From Chthoniobacteraceae bacterium (GTDB lineage Bacteria; Verrucomicrobiota; Verrucomicrobiia; Chthoniobacterales; Chthoniobacteraceae), in NCBI GenBank assembly GCA_028293625.1, contig JAQGOL010000003.1, forward strand, positions 1-64,000: a stretch of 64,000 nt of DNA, given 5' to 3'. Numbering within the stretch: position 1 is the first letter of the stretch; every line of letters starts with the position of its first letter. A program made the translations under genes and the position numbers. Below the pieces are notes generated by a model, which was given only the letters and a program-made list of their open reading frames with translations, did no database searches and was not told the origin of the DNA. Of the stretch, positions 1-8,532 are shown in pieces.

Positions 1-4
1 CCCG

Positions 5-1228
5 ATGCCACGAGACATCCCCCGGCTCCATGCATTTTGGTTCTGCCTTCTGCTTTTTTGCACCGGCGCGCGCGCTCACGATGGACTCGATTTGTTTCCG
101 CCTATCTCCGTGCCGGAAGCCTGGAACGTTCTTACACTCACCGGGGCCAATATTGAAAAGCTGGCGGCTGGACGGATCACCAATGAAATCCCGACACAGG
201 CTGAACTTGCGCTTCAAGCCATCCGGTTTCTCCAGGGAAAGACGGGTAAACTCAAGGAACTCCTCGCGGCGGCAATCGATTTAAGCCGGGCCGATCCGTC
301 CACGTTAAGCGAAGACGCCGCCACTTATCGGACACGGCTTAAAGAAGCGGCGGCCGGCTATCCCGATGCCGTGGTTCACGCTCCGGTATTCAGCTGTCCG
401 ATGTGCAAAGGGATCCGTGAGCTCGATTTTAAAGTGCCCTGTTTTAAATGCGGCATGAAACTCGTGGCACGGACCATTCCCGCGACCGGCACCCCGGGGG
501 AACCGTCAATCATTCTCACTCCCGCCTTGGCAGCCCCTCTGGTGGCAGGGCAGCAAAACGAGATCACTTTAAAACTCACATGGAAACAGAACGGACAAGG
601 CGTCACGCCGGAGGAATTGCTCGTTGTGCACACCGAACGCATTCATCTGTTAATCATCGACGAGAGTTTGGGGGATTATCATCACGAACATCCAAAGCCC
701 GGCTCTGTGCCGGGTGAATACCATTTCGGATTCACTCCACGGCGACCGGGCGCCTATCGTGTTTTCGCCGACCTGACTCCGAGCCAAAGCGAAGCCCAGG
801 AATATCCCATGTGCGATCTGCCCGGCGCGGTAGCTGGCACCAAGGAAGTGAACCGGCTTGAAACACATGCGGCCACTCTTGGGGATCAGAACTACACCCT
901 GCGCTGGCTGACCGGCGGTGGGGCGGTTCGCGCCCGCCAACCCGTGGGCGCGCTTGTCACCATCACCGATTCACAGGGCAAACCGTTCCAGCGTCTCGAA
1001 CCGGTGATGGGCGCCTATGCCCACATTGTCGGCTTTTACGAGGATCGAAAAACCGTTGTGCATATCCACCCCAGCGATGCCGAACCCAAACGGCCCACCG
1101 ACCGCGGCGGCCCCAGTTTCCAATTCCGTTTCTACGCGCCACGGCCCGGTTTTATCCGGCTTTACTGCCAGGTGCAGATCGACGGCGCCCAGCAATTTGT
1201 CCCGTTTGGACTGATCGTGGCGCCGTGA
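5..1228 (+). CDS. Secreted protein with zinc-ribbon/heavy-metal-binding-like motif, function unknown
   Basis: The protein has 407 residues. An N-terminal signal peptide (hydrophobic stretch about residues 9-20, likely cleavage after ARA at 24) sends it to the periplasm or outside. Residues 131-134 (CPMC) and 146-149 (CFKC, followed by GMKL) form two Cys pairs that resemble the HMBD-type heavy-metal-binding motif, although the usual CPMHP is CPMC here. The C-terminal half is beta-rich and carries His clusters (DYHHEHP and VVHIHP), also consistent with metal binding. Proteins of this kind occur near copper or heavy-metal efflux genes, but none is in view. The start lies 4 bases from the window edge, so no ribosome site can be judged and the true start could be upstream. 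The metal-related role is inference. Confidence 0.7.
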   Translation: MPRDIPRLHAFWFCLLLFCTGARAHDGLDLFPPISVPEAWNVLTLTGANIEKLAAGRITNEIPTQAELALQAIRFLQGKTGKLKELLAAAIDLSRADPSTLSEDAATYRTRLKEAAAGYPDAVVHAPVFSCPMCKGIRELDFKVPCFKCGMKLVARTIPATGTPGEPSIILTPALAAPLVAGQQNEITLKLTWKQNGQGVTPEELLVVHTERIHLLIIDESLGDYHHEHPKPGSVPGEYHFGFTPRRPGAYRVFADLTPSQSEAQEYPMCDLPGAVAGTKEVNRLETHAATLGDQNYTLRWLTGGGAVRARQPVGALVTITDSQGKPFQRLEPVMGAYAHIVGFYEDRKTVVHIHPSDAEPKRPTDRGGPSFQFRFYAPRPGFIRLYCQVQIDGAQQFVPFGLIVAP

Positions 1229-1245
1229 TACGGTTCCGCGGCGTG

Positions 1246-2217
1246 TTACAGCGCAGGCTGTTCGTCGGGGAACCGAAGCGTTTTTGTTCCATCGAGACGT
1301 TTGGAAAGATCAATGGGATCGCCCAGATGAACTTCATTGGGATCGACCTGATAAGCCCAGACATGGAACCACGAAAGCGTCGCCGCGCCGTAGAGGGTTG
1401 AGAAAGCGCCATCGACCGCATCGAGTCCGCAGGCGATTTTGACCCGGCCAATGCGCGGGCAATTAAAGCGTGCATCGTACGTGCGCCAGCTGTTGCCGAC
1501 GTAAACCTGGAAGTAAGCGTGAAAATCCATCGGCGTGCCGCGGTCTTTATAAGCGACATCGGGAACGTAGCCGGTGATATACCGCGCAGGCATGTTAAAG
1601 CAGCGGCAAAGCGCCACCGCCGCATGCGCAAAATCGCGGCATACCCCAAAGCGCTGCGCGATCACATCACTGACCGACGAGAACGAACTTCCCGCGCCCC
1701 AGCGGTATTCAATATTATTGTGAACCCAATCACAGATGGCCTGAACCCGCACAAGCCCATGCGGGATGTCGCCGAATTGAGCGAAGGCAAAATCCATCAG
1801 TTTATCTGAGTCGCAATAGCGGCTGGGCAACGTGTAACGAAGCACCTCGGCAGGAAGCTCCTCCACCGGCACCGGCGAGTCGACGGCCCCGTAATCCTCC
1901 GGCACGCTTGGAGTTTGAATAAACATGTCGTGGCGGATTGTGGTCTGGCCCGGCGGCAAAAGAAGCCGGTCGACACAATTTCCCCACATGTCCTGAAACT
2001 CGGTCACCGGCAAGGGCGGTTCGATGGAGAACTCCTCGCACCGCATCGACTGCCACGGATCGAGCCGGGGATTGAGGACAAGGAGCGCCGGCGTCGGCCA
2101 CGACGCATTGTATTGGAACTCGAACCCGCAGCGGATCACGATGTCACGCGGCGGCGTGAGGATCGTCGGCTCGAGCGATGGACTAAGCGGATTTAATGTG
2201 GGCGATGAATTCTTCAA
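1246..2217 (-). CDS. Transglutaminase-like protein (bacterial transglutaminase N-terminal + core domain)
   Basis: The protein has 323 residues: an N-terminal beta domain (about 20-120) typical of bacterial transglutaminase-like proteins, then a papain-fold core. The catalytic triad is visible as Cys193 (GVCRDFAH), His233 (DFHAYF) and Asp248 (TYDARFN). Such proteins are cysteine proteases, amidases or cross-linkers; the substrate is unknown. There is no signal peptide, so it is probably cytoplasmic. Its start overlaps the end of the upstream amidotransferase gene by 35 bases on the same strand, so the two are probably co-transcribed. A shorter start is possible but would cut into the N-terminal domain. 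Confidence 0.85.
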   Translation of the reverse strand: MKNSSPTLNPLSPSLEPTILTPPRDIVIRCGFEFQYNASWPTPALLVLNPRLDPWQSMRCEEFSIEPPLPVTEFQDMWGNCVDRLLLPPGQTTIRHDMFIQTPSVPEDYGAVDSPVPVEELPAEVLRYTLPSRYCDSDKLMDFAFAQFGDIPHGLVRVQAICDWVHNNIEYRWGAGSSFSSVSDVIAQRFGVCRDFAHAAVALCRCFNMPARYITGYVPDVAYKDRGTPMDFHAYFQVYVGNSWRTYDARFNCPRIGRVKIACGLDAVDGAFSTLYGAATLSWFHVWAYQVDPNEVHLGDPIDLSKRLDGTKTLRFPDEQPAL

Positions 2218-2821
2218 AAAGGGGTGTGTAGAGCAGGTCGCGTTCGGGGTGATATTGGACAGCCAGGCAAAAGGGATAATCGCGCAGCCGCACCTGTTCG
2301 ATTACATCGTCTTCAGCGCACCACGCTTCAACCTCCAATCCCGATGCAACGCGATCGAGGGCTTGATGATGGGAACTATTGACGAACTCAAACCGATGCC
2401 GGGCGCCGGGTGCATGCCGGAGGGGTTGAATATTCTGGTCACGTTGCTCGGGCGCCTCATGTCCATCCACATGCATCTGAAGCGTACCGCCAAGCGCCAC
2501 GTTGAGCACTTGAAAACCTTTGCAGATGCAGAAGATCGGCAGCCCGCGTTCCAGCGCCGATTTCACCGCCTTAAACTCCCATGCGTCGCGCTCCGGCTCC
2601 GGGTCGCGGATCAGGGAAGCATCCGCCGTCCCTTCCAGATGAAATTGAACCGCGATGTCGGGGCCGCCGGTAATTAAGACGCCGCGTGCGAGTTCCAAAT
2701 CAGCGCCCTCTTCGCCTCGCGCATTCTGCAGGATGAGTTCGTGATGCGAGGAAAAAAACCGGGCAAAGAGCGGTTCATCTTTTTCGCGAATCCAGCTGGC
2801 GACGGGTAAAGGCATGGGCAT
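2183..2821 (-). CDS. Class I glutamine amidotransferase-like protein (peptidase C26, PuuD type)
   Basis: The protein has 212 residues with the class I amidotransferase fold. The nucleophile is Cys100 in FCICKGFQVLN, where the usual Arg of the elbow is Lys. The His-Glu pair is H191/E193 in QYHPE. The TGGPD segment near residue 51 matches peptidase C26 enzymes such as gamma-glutamyl-GABA hydrolase PuuD, which hydrolyse gamma-glutamyl amides. It is somewhat shorter than PuuD (about 254). It overlaps the transglutaminase-like gene downstream; both act on glutamyl amide bonds, so a shared pathway is plausible but unproven. It is divergent from glnB. Confidence 0.85.
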   Translation of the reverse strand: MPMPLPVASWIREKDEPLFARFFSSHHELILQNARGEEGADLELARGVLITGGPDIAVQFHLEGTADASLIRDPEPERDAWEFKAVKSALERGLPIFCICKGFQVLNVALGGTLQMHVDGHEAPEQRDQNIQPLRHAPGARHRFEFVNSSHHQALDRVASGLEVEAWCAEDDVIEQVRLRDYPFCLAVQYHPERDLLYTPLFEEFIAHIKSA

Positions 2822-2840
2822 TTTCGCAAGTCATAGATGA

Positions 2841-3275
<435 letters not shown>

Positions 3276-3346
3276 TTTTTGAAGGTGGAGCCGAGGCGAA
3301 TCATTTGCCTTGCGACCGCCTTTGATCGTTTTCGATTTTTTGATCA

Positions 3347-4144
3347 ATGCTACCTGCGTGGCTCGTTGTCACGCTCCTCGGATTTATCGAGGGGCTCACT
3401 GAATTTATCCCCGTCTCCTCGACCGGGCATCTTTTAATCGCGGAACACTGGCTTCCGCGCCAGACCGATCTCTTTAATATCGTCGTGCAATGCGGCGCGG
3501 TGCTCGCCGTGTTGCCGCTCTTTGGGCATCGGCTGGCGATGCTGACGCAGTTCCATGAACCGCGCAGCCGTGACATGCTCTCCAAGATCTTTGTCGCGTT
3601 CTTTATTACCGGAGTGGGCGGTTTGGTTCTCGATAAGCTCAAGGTCAAATTGCCGGAGGAAGTCGGCCCCGTGGCGTGGGCGCTGATTCTTGGCGGCGTG
3701 GCGTTTATCATTGTCGAACGCTGGCTTCATGGCCGTGAGCGCCGCCATGAGATCACCTGGGCCGTTGTCATTGCTGTGGCTGCCGCGCAATTGCTTGCCG
3801 CCATTTTCCCCGGCACATCGCGTTCCGGCGCGACGATTCTTTTCGCGCTGATCCTCGGCACGGATCGCATCCTGGCCACGGAGTTCTCGTTCCTTGTCGG
3901 CATCCCCACCCTGCTTGCGGCGGGCGCCTGGAAGACTTTCAAAGAACTGCGCCACCCCATGCCGGGCGCTCCCGGCGAGGATTGGATGTTGCTTCTCCTC
4001 GCGACCGTGGTCGCCGCTGTTGTCTCATTCATCGCCGTCAAATGGCTGCTGCGCTATATCCAGACCCATACTTTTACCGGGTTTGGCTTCTACCGGATCG
4101 TGCTGGGAGGCTTGCTGCTCATGATGCCGTATTTCTTAAAATGA
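3347..4144 (+). CDS. uppP: Undecaprenyl-diphosphate phosphatase (BacA family)
   Basis: The 265-residue polytopic membrane protein carries both BacA signatures: the (E/Q)-rich motif near the N-terminus (GFIEGLTEFIPVSSTGHLL) and the PGTSRSGATI motif at about residues 153-163. It dephosphorylates undecaprenyl diphosphate to recycle the lipid carrier for peptidoglycan and other envelope glycans, and can give bacitracin resistance. Length matches the family (about 265-275). It is followed 48 bases later by an M23 peptidase on the same strand, so a cell-wall operon is plausible. Confidence 0.97.
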   Translation: MLPAWLVVTLLGFIEGLTEFIPVSSTGHLLIAEHWLPRQTDLFNIVVQCGAVLAVLPLFGHRLAMLTQFHEPRSRDMLSKIFVAFFITGVGGLVLDKLKVKLPEEVGPVAWALILGGVAFIIVERWLHGRERRHEITWAVVIAVAAAQLLAAIFPGTSRSGATILFALILGTDRILATEFSFLVGIPTLLAAGAWKTFKELRHPMPGAPGEDWMLLLLATVVAAVVSFIAVKWLLRYIQTHTFTGFGFYRIVLGGLLLMMPYFLK

Positions 4145-4192
4145 GCAGCGGGCAGGTTTTGGAGAGGGCAGGTTTTTAAAAACAGCTCCGTC

Positions 4193-4927
4193 ATGCGCCT
4201 GCGAGCCCTCCTTTTACTCACGGCGCTTCTCACCGTCATTCCCGGCATGGGTGCGGAAGAGACTGTCAGTGCGTTCATGGCCGATGGCTTTGATCCTCCG
4301 CTCGGCCTCGTTGGTCCCAAGCAGTACTATAGAGCGCGAGGGTTCCGTCCCAATGGTCATCTTGGCGAGGACTGGAATGGAGTGGGCGGAGGTGATACGG
4401 ACCTGGGCGATCCGGTTTATAACATCGCCCACGGGCTTGTCGTCTTTGCCCGCAATTACAAGCTGGGCTGGGGCAACGTGGTCATCATCCGGCACGCCTA
4501 TCTGGAGAACGGGCAAACTCAGTTTGTCGACTCGCTCTACGGCCATCTCAATGAAATCCTCGTCCAGGAGGGGCAGCAAGCCGCCAAGGGAGTTAAGATC
4601 GGCACGATCGGGAATAATCGCGGGATGTATGACGCGCATCTCCATTTTGAGATGCGAAAAAACATCCGCGTCGGCATGTTCCGCAGCAGTTTCCCCCGGG
4701 ATTACTCCATTTATTGGGACCCGAGCGAGTTCATCGCCGCGCATCGCACCCTTGCCGGAGCAGGTACCACCGCAGCCCTGCCGATCAACACATTTCCCGC
4801 CAGCGCGCCCCCAGTGGTCGGGGCTCCGATGCAGCAGGCCGAGGCGCCGCTTGTCAAACCGAGCGCCGTGCCGGTATTGCGCCGCGGCGGTTCTTTCAAG
4901 ATCGATCGTTACGACGACCTGCGTTAA
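4193..4927 (+). CDS. M23 family metallopeptidase (LytM-like)
   Basis: The 244-residue protein has a signal peptide (residues 1-20, ending GMGA) and is therefore periplasmic. The zinc site of the LytM fold is visible: His and Asp in GHLGEDW (about 57-63), and the AHLHFEMR motif at about 148-155. SLYGHLNEI is the conserved YxHL element. M23 enzymes cleave peptide cross-links in peptidoglycan. The last 70 residues are Ala/Pro-rich and probably flexible. It follows uppP and converges on cimA with an 11-base gap. Confidence 0.9.
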   Translation: MRLRALLLLTALLTVIPGMGAEETVSAFMADGFDPPLGLVGPKQYYRARGFRPNGHLGEDWNGVGGGDTDLGDPVYNIAHGLVVFARNYKLGWGNVVIIRHAYLENGQTQFVDSLYGHLNEILVQEGQQAAKGVKIGTIGNNRGMYDAHLHFEMRKNIRVGMFRSSFPRDYSIYWDPSEFIAAHRTLAGAGTTAALPINTFPASAPPVVGAPMQQAEAPLVKPSAVPVLRRGGSFKIDRYDDLR

Positions 4928-4938
4928 AAGCCGGCGCG

Positions 4939-6507
4939 TTACGCCTTCACGCCGCGCAGCTTGAATTTAAAGCTGTCGATCAGAGCCAGCCAGCTCGCTT
5001 CAATGATGTTGTCGGAAACGCCGACCGTGCCCCAACTCTCATGGCCGTCGGTGGAAGTAATCAGGACCCGGGTCCGGGCCGCGGTGCCGTGCTGGCCGTT
5101 GATGATGCGCACCTTGTAATCTTCCAATGAGATGGAATCGATTTGCGGGAAAAAGGAGCGCAACGCTTTCCGCAACGCCGCATCGAGCGCGTTCACCGGG
5201 CCGTCTCCCTCGGCCACCGTATATTCCTCGGTGCCGGCCACATTCAAGCGGACTGTCGCCTCGCATTTGTTCCAGATCGCTTCGGTCGAACGCCGGTAGG
5301 AACAATGGTATTCAAGGGTCGTAAAGAGCGGATTTTCCTCATTCAGCAATCGCCGGATCAGAAGCTCAAATGAACCTTCGGCCGCTTCAAACTCGTATCC
5401 CTCGCTCTCAAGCCGTTTGACCTCGGTCAGGATCGTGGCCACCTCGGGCGAACCCTTTTTGAATTTAAATCCGAGGCTTTCCGCCTTCATGAGCACATTG
5501 CTCTGCCCGCTCAATTCGGAAATGACGATGGTCTGCTGATTGCCGACCTGGCCCGGTTCAATATGCTCGTAAGTGCGCGCCAGTTTTTGGACGGCGTTGA
5601 CGTGCATCCCGCCTTTGTGGGTGAAAGCAGCCGAGCCGACATAAGCCGAGCGGATGTTGTGGGGTACATTGGCCAGCTCATCGACAAACATCGAAAGATC
5701 CCGGAGCGCGGCGAGGTCGCTTACAACGGAAATATCGAGCTTGAGCTGCAAATTGGGGATGATGCTCGTGAGATTGCAATTTCCGACCCGTTCACCGTAG
5801 CCATTGATGGTTCCCTGCACCTGGACGGCACCCTCGCGCACGGCCACCAAGGCGTTGGCAACGCCGAGCTCGCAATCATTATGCGTATGAATGCCAACCG
5901 GAATGCCGAGCGCTTCAATGACGGCACGCGTCTTTTTGCCGATCTCCTCGGGCATGGTGCCGCCATTGGTGTCGCAGAGGACAATCAGATCCGCGCCGGC
6001 ATCGCGCGCCGACTTGAGGGTTTGCAGTGCGTAACCCCAGTCGTCCTTGCTCCCATCAAAAAAATGCTCGGCGTCGTAGATGACTTCCCTGCCGTTCTTT
6101 TTTAAATACGCCACCGTGTCAAAAATCATCGCCAGATTCTCCTCTGGCGTGACTCCAAGCACTTCAATGACCTGGAGCAGCCAGCTTTTGCCAAAAATCG
6201 TGACGGTCGGAGTCGCCGCATCGATGAGCAGCTTGACCTGCGGATCCTCATCAACCGGCAGGTTGGCGCGCCGCGTACTGCCGAATGCCGCGATCCGCGC
6301 GTGCTTCCACTGCCGTTTGGCGGCTTCCTGGAAAAAAGCGATATCCTTGGGATTGGAGCCCGGCCAGCCGCCCTCGATATAATGCACTCCAAAAGCGTCA
6401 AGTTTCTCCGCGACACGAATCTTGTCGGCCACGCTAAACGAGATCCCGGTCCCTTGCGTACCGTCGCGGAGGGTTGTGTCGTAGATTGTTACCGTGGGTC
6501 TGTTCAT
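4939..6507 (-). CDS. cimA: (R)-citramalate synthase
   Basis: The protein has 522 residues. The TIM-barrel HMGL/LeuA-type catalytic domain begins with TIYDTTLRDGTQGTG (the metal-binding DTTLRDG motif) and includes GIHTHNDCELGVANA with the metal-ligand His pair. The C-terminal third (about 370-520) is the LeuA dimer/allosteric domain that binds isoleucine in this family. The sequence fits the long CimA clade (about 520-530 residues) rather than LeuA. It condenses pyruvate with acetyl-CoA as the first step of threonine-independent isoleucine synthesis. No ribosome site is seen upstream of the ATG; instead a T-run touches the start codon and a 34-codon ORF ends 17 bases before it. Confidence 0.93.
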   Translation of the reverse strand: MNRPTVTIYDTTLRDGTQGTGISFSVADKIRVAEKLDAFGVHYIEGGWPGSNPKDIAFFQEAAKRQWKHARIAAFGSTRRANLPVDEDPQVKLLIDAATPTVTIFGKSWLLQVIEVLGVTPEENLAMIFDTVAYLKKNGREVIYDAEHFFDGSKDDWGYALQTLKSARDAGADLIVLCDTNGGTMPEEIGKKTRAVIEALGIPVGIHTHNDCELGVANALVAVREGAVQVQGTINGYGERVGNCNLTSIIPNLQLKLDISVVSDLAALRDLSMFVDELANVPHNIRSAYVGSAAFTHKGGMHVNAVQKLARTYEHIEPGQVGNQQTIVISELSGQSNVLMKAESLGFKFKKGSPEVATILTEVKRLESEGYEFEAAEGSFELLIRRLLNEENPLFTTLEYHCSYRRSTEAIWNKCEATVRLNVAGTEEYTVAEGDGPVNALDAALRKALRSFFPQIDSISLEDYKVRIINGQHGTAARTRVLITSTDGHESWGTVGVSDNIIEASWLALIDSFKFKLRGVKA

Positions 6508-6537
6508 AAAAAAGGGCGTGAGCTTTAGCCCAAGCTC
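6508..6537 (-). promoter_or_regulatory. Possible attenuator-like hairpins between the leader ORF and cimA
   Basis: Read on the minus strand, two alternative pairings share bases. GAGCTT (6537-6532) can pair with AAGCTC (6525-6520) around a 6-base loop. Alternatively GGGC (6531-6528) can pair with GCCC (6517-6514), followed immediately by six T residues (6513-6508) that touch the cimA ATG. The second would be a very weak terminator with a 4-bp stem. The mutually exclusive arrangement next to a leader ORF is what attenuation needs, but the stems are short. Confidence 0.25.
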
Positions 6538-6629
6538 TTGAAGATGACAAGGTGTGGCTCATTTTTGGACGCCAAAGCATTGAGCTGGCGCTTGATGTCA
6601 TTGGCGCTGTCGTGCCTAACAGAAGACAT
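6525..6629 (-). CDS. Possible 34-residue leader peptide upstream of cimA
   Basis: The ORF starts with ATG at 6629, preceded by GGAG nine bases upstream, and ends in TAA 17 bases before the cimA ATG. Near its end lies a Leu27-Val28-Ile29 codon cluster, with Leu33 just before the stop. Leader peptides of branched-chain amino acid operons are rich in such codons, and cimA starts isoleucine synthesis. The run is short, so this may instead be a small protein of another function or an unused ORF. cimA lacks its own visible ribosome site, so translational coupling is possible. Confidence 0.35.
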   Translation of the reverse strand: MSSVRHDSANDIKRQLNALASKNEPHLVIFKSLG

Positions 6630-6651
6630 TTGAGAAGGTTCTCCTGCCCGA

Positions 6652-8532
6652 ATGCCCGTCGCACTTTCTCTTGCCGCTGTTTTTATCTGCTGTTTTGCAC
6701 TGGGCGGTTTCGCGCAGGAACCGGCTTTCCTTAAAGAAATCCGGCCGTTGATGGAGAAATACTGCGTCGACTGTCATGATGCGGAAAAGACCAAAGGGGA
6801 TGTCAACCTGGCGCAGTTCGATGAAGAGTCCGCGTTCTGGCGGGATCCAAAACTCTGGGAACGCGTGCTTGTTCAGCTCCGCGACAAGGTCATGCCGCCG
6901 CCTAAAAAAAAGCAGCCTGCCGACGAGGAACGTGCCCGGCTCGTATCGTGGATTAGTCAAACCCTCGATCATCCTGATTTATCCAAGGTGCCCAAGGATC
7001 CGGGCAAACAGGGGCTGCATCGGCTCAGCCGGCTTGAATATAACAATACCCTGCGCGACCTGCTTGGAGTCGACACGCATCCGGCCGATCAGTTTCCGCC
7101 GGACAGCGGCGGCGGTGGCGGCTTTGATAACAATGCCGACACCCTTTTTATCCCGCCCGTTCTGATAGAAAAATACTTTGAAGCAGCCGCCGACGCGCTT
7201 GCCGCCGCCAAGCCCGAGCGCCTGTTCAGCCAGCGGCCCACAGCGGAACTCGACGAAAGCAGCGCGGCCCGGGCAAGCCTTTCCCAATTCGCCACACGCG
7301 GTTTTCGGCGTCCTGTCCAGGAAGAGGAACTGGCCCGCCTGATGCGCTGTTACGACGCGGCCCGCCAGCGGGGTGAATCGTGGGAGGACGCCGTGCGGTT
7401 GAGTTGCCGGGTCGTATTGATTTCATCGCAATTTCTTTTCCGGATCGAGCCCGAGAGTGATGGGGCCGTCGAGCCGTATCCGGTTGAAGCTTACGCGCTT
7501 GCAAGCCGGCTTTCCTACTTCCTCTGGTCGTCGATGCCGGATGAAGAGTTGCTGCGTGCCGCCGGCGATGGAACCCTTCAAAAAGCGCCGGTGCTCGAAG
7601 CGCAGGTCGTTCGGATGCTGGCGGATCCCAAAGCACACGCCTTGGCGGAAAACTTCGCCAGCCAATGGCTGCGCACCAAGGAACTGCGCACCGTCGTGGA
7701 ACCGGCCCGGGATAAATTCCCGCAGTTCACCCCCGAATTGCGGGACGCGTTTTACTCGGAGCCGGTGGAGTTTTTCCATGCGCTCCTTGGCAAAAATGAG
7801 GCGCTGACTGATTGCCTCAACGCGGATTACACGTTTGCCAATGAGACGCTCGCAAAGTTCTACGGAATCGAAGGGGTGACAGGTAATGAGATGCGCAGGG
7901 TAACGCTCACCGATAAAAACCGGGGCGGCATCCTGGGAATGGCCGGTGTTCTTACCCTCACCAGTTATCCGCGCCGCACCAGCCCGGTGCTCCGCGGAAA
8001 ATGGGTCATGGAAGAAGTGCTGGGAACTCCGCCGCCGCCGCCGCCGCCTTTGGTCAATACCCAGAAGATTGGTGGCGAACGCACTCAGGATGGGCTGACT
8101 TTCCGGCAACGGCTCGAAGAACACCGCGCCGATCCCGCTTGTGCCGGATGCCATGCACGGATGGATCCACTCGGATTCGGCCTCGAAAACTTCGATGCGC
8201 TCGGCGCGTGGCGCACCAAGGTGGGCGACCTGCCTGTCGACGCTTCCGGCCAGATGGTTACCGGCGAAAAATTCACCGGTCCGGTCGAACTCAAGGCACT
8301 GCTCATGGCGCGCAAGGACGAATTCACACGAGCCTTGACGGAACGCATGCTTTCTTACGCCCTTGGTCGCGGCATCGAGTCGTATGATTGGCTAAGCGTG
8401 CGCACCATTTCAGCCGCCGTCGCCGCCGATGGCTACCGCGCCCAGCGACTCGTACTGGAAATCGTCCGCAGTTTCCCCTTTCAATACCGGCGCGCCGGCG
8501 CAGTGCAAAACGTCGCCCATTCACAACCATGA
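6652..8532 (+). CDS. DUF1592/DUF1588/DUF1585 protein with planctomycete-type cytochrome c domain
   Basis: The 626-residue protein has a signal peptide (1-22). A heme-binding CVDCH site near residue 42 lies in a planctomycete-type cytochrome C domain (YCVDCHDAEKTKGDVNL). DUF1587-type (RLSRLEYNNTLRDLLG, about 122-140), DUF1592, DUF1588 (CAGCH...MDPLGFGLENFDALG near 500) and DUF1585 regions follow, the usual order in Planctomycetes and Verrucomicrobia. The DUF1588 region contains a second CxxCH. Function is unknown; the heme sites imply periplasmic export and redox chemistry. It overlaps the next gene by four bases (ATGA), the standard pairing with DUF1552. Confidence 0.9.
   Translation: MPVALSLAAVFICCFALGGFAQEPAFLKEIRPLMEKYCVDCHDAEKTKGDVNLAQFDEESAFWRDPKLWERVLVQLRDKVMPPPKKKQPADEERARLVSWISQTLDHPDLSKVPKDPGKQGLHRLSRLEYNNTLRDLLGVDTHPADQFPPDSGGGGGFDNNADTLFIPPVLIEKYFEAAADALAAAKPERLFSQRPTAELDESSAARASLSQFATRGFRRPVQEEELARLMRCYDAARQRGESWEDAVRLSCRVVLISSQFLFRIEPESDGAVEPYPVEAYALASRLSYFLWSSMPDEELLRAAGDGTLQKAPVLEAQVVRMLADPKAHALAENFASQWLRTKELRTVVEPARDKFPQFTPELRDAFYSEPVEFFHALLGKNEALTDCLNADYTFANETLAKFYGIEGVTGNEMRRVTLTDKNRGGILGMAGVLTLTSYPRRTSPVLRGKWVMEEVLGTPPPPPPPLVNTQKIGGERTQDGLTFRQRLEEHRADPACAGCHARMDPLGFGLENFDALGAWRTKVGDLPVDASGQMVTGEKFTGPVELKALLMARKDEFTRALTERMLSYALGRGIESYDWLSVRTISAAVAADGYRAQRLVLEIVRSFPFQYRRAGAVQNVAHSQP

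Noticed and set aside
3321-3346. A small hairpin with T-run after glnB.
   Set aside because: The stem is only 4 bp (ATCG/CGAT) and runs into the uppP start; too weak to call a terminator.
4145-4192. A short direct repeat (GGGCAGGTTTT twice) between uppP and the M23 gene.
   Set aside because: Only two 11-base copies and no associated gene or structure; probably local duplication.
6434-6664. A 76-codon minus-strand frame overlapping the start of cimA.
   Set aside because: It overlaps the cimA coding start in a different frame and has no recognisable product; the 34-codon ORF in front of cimA is the better candidate.
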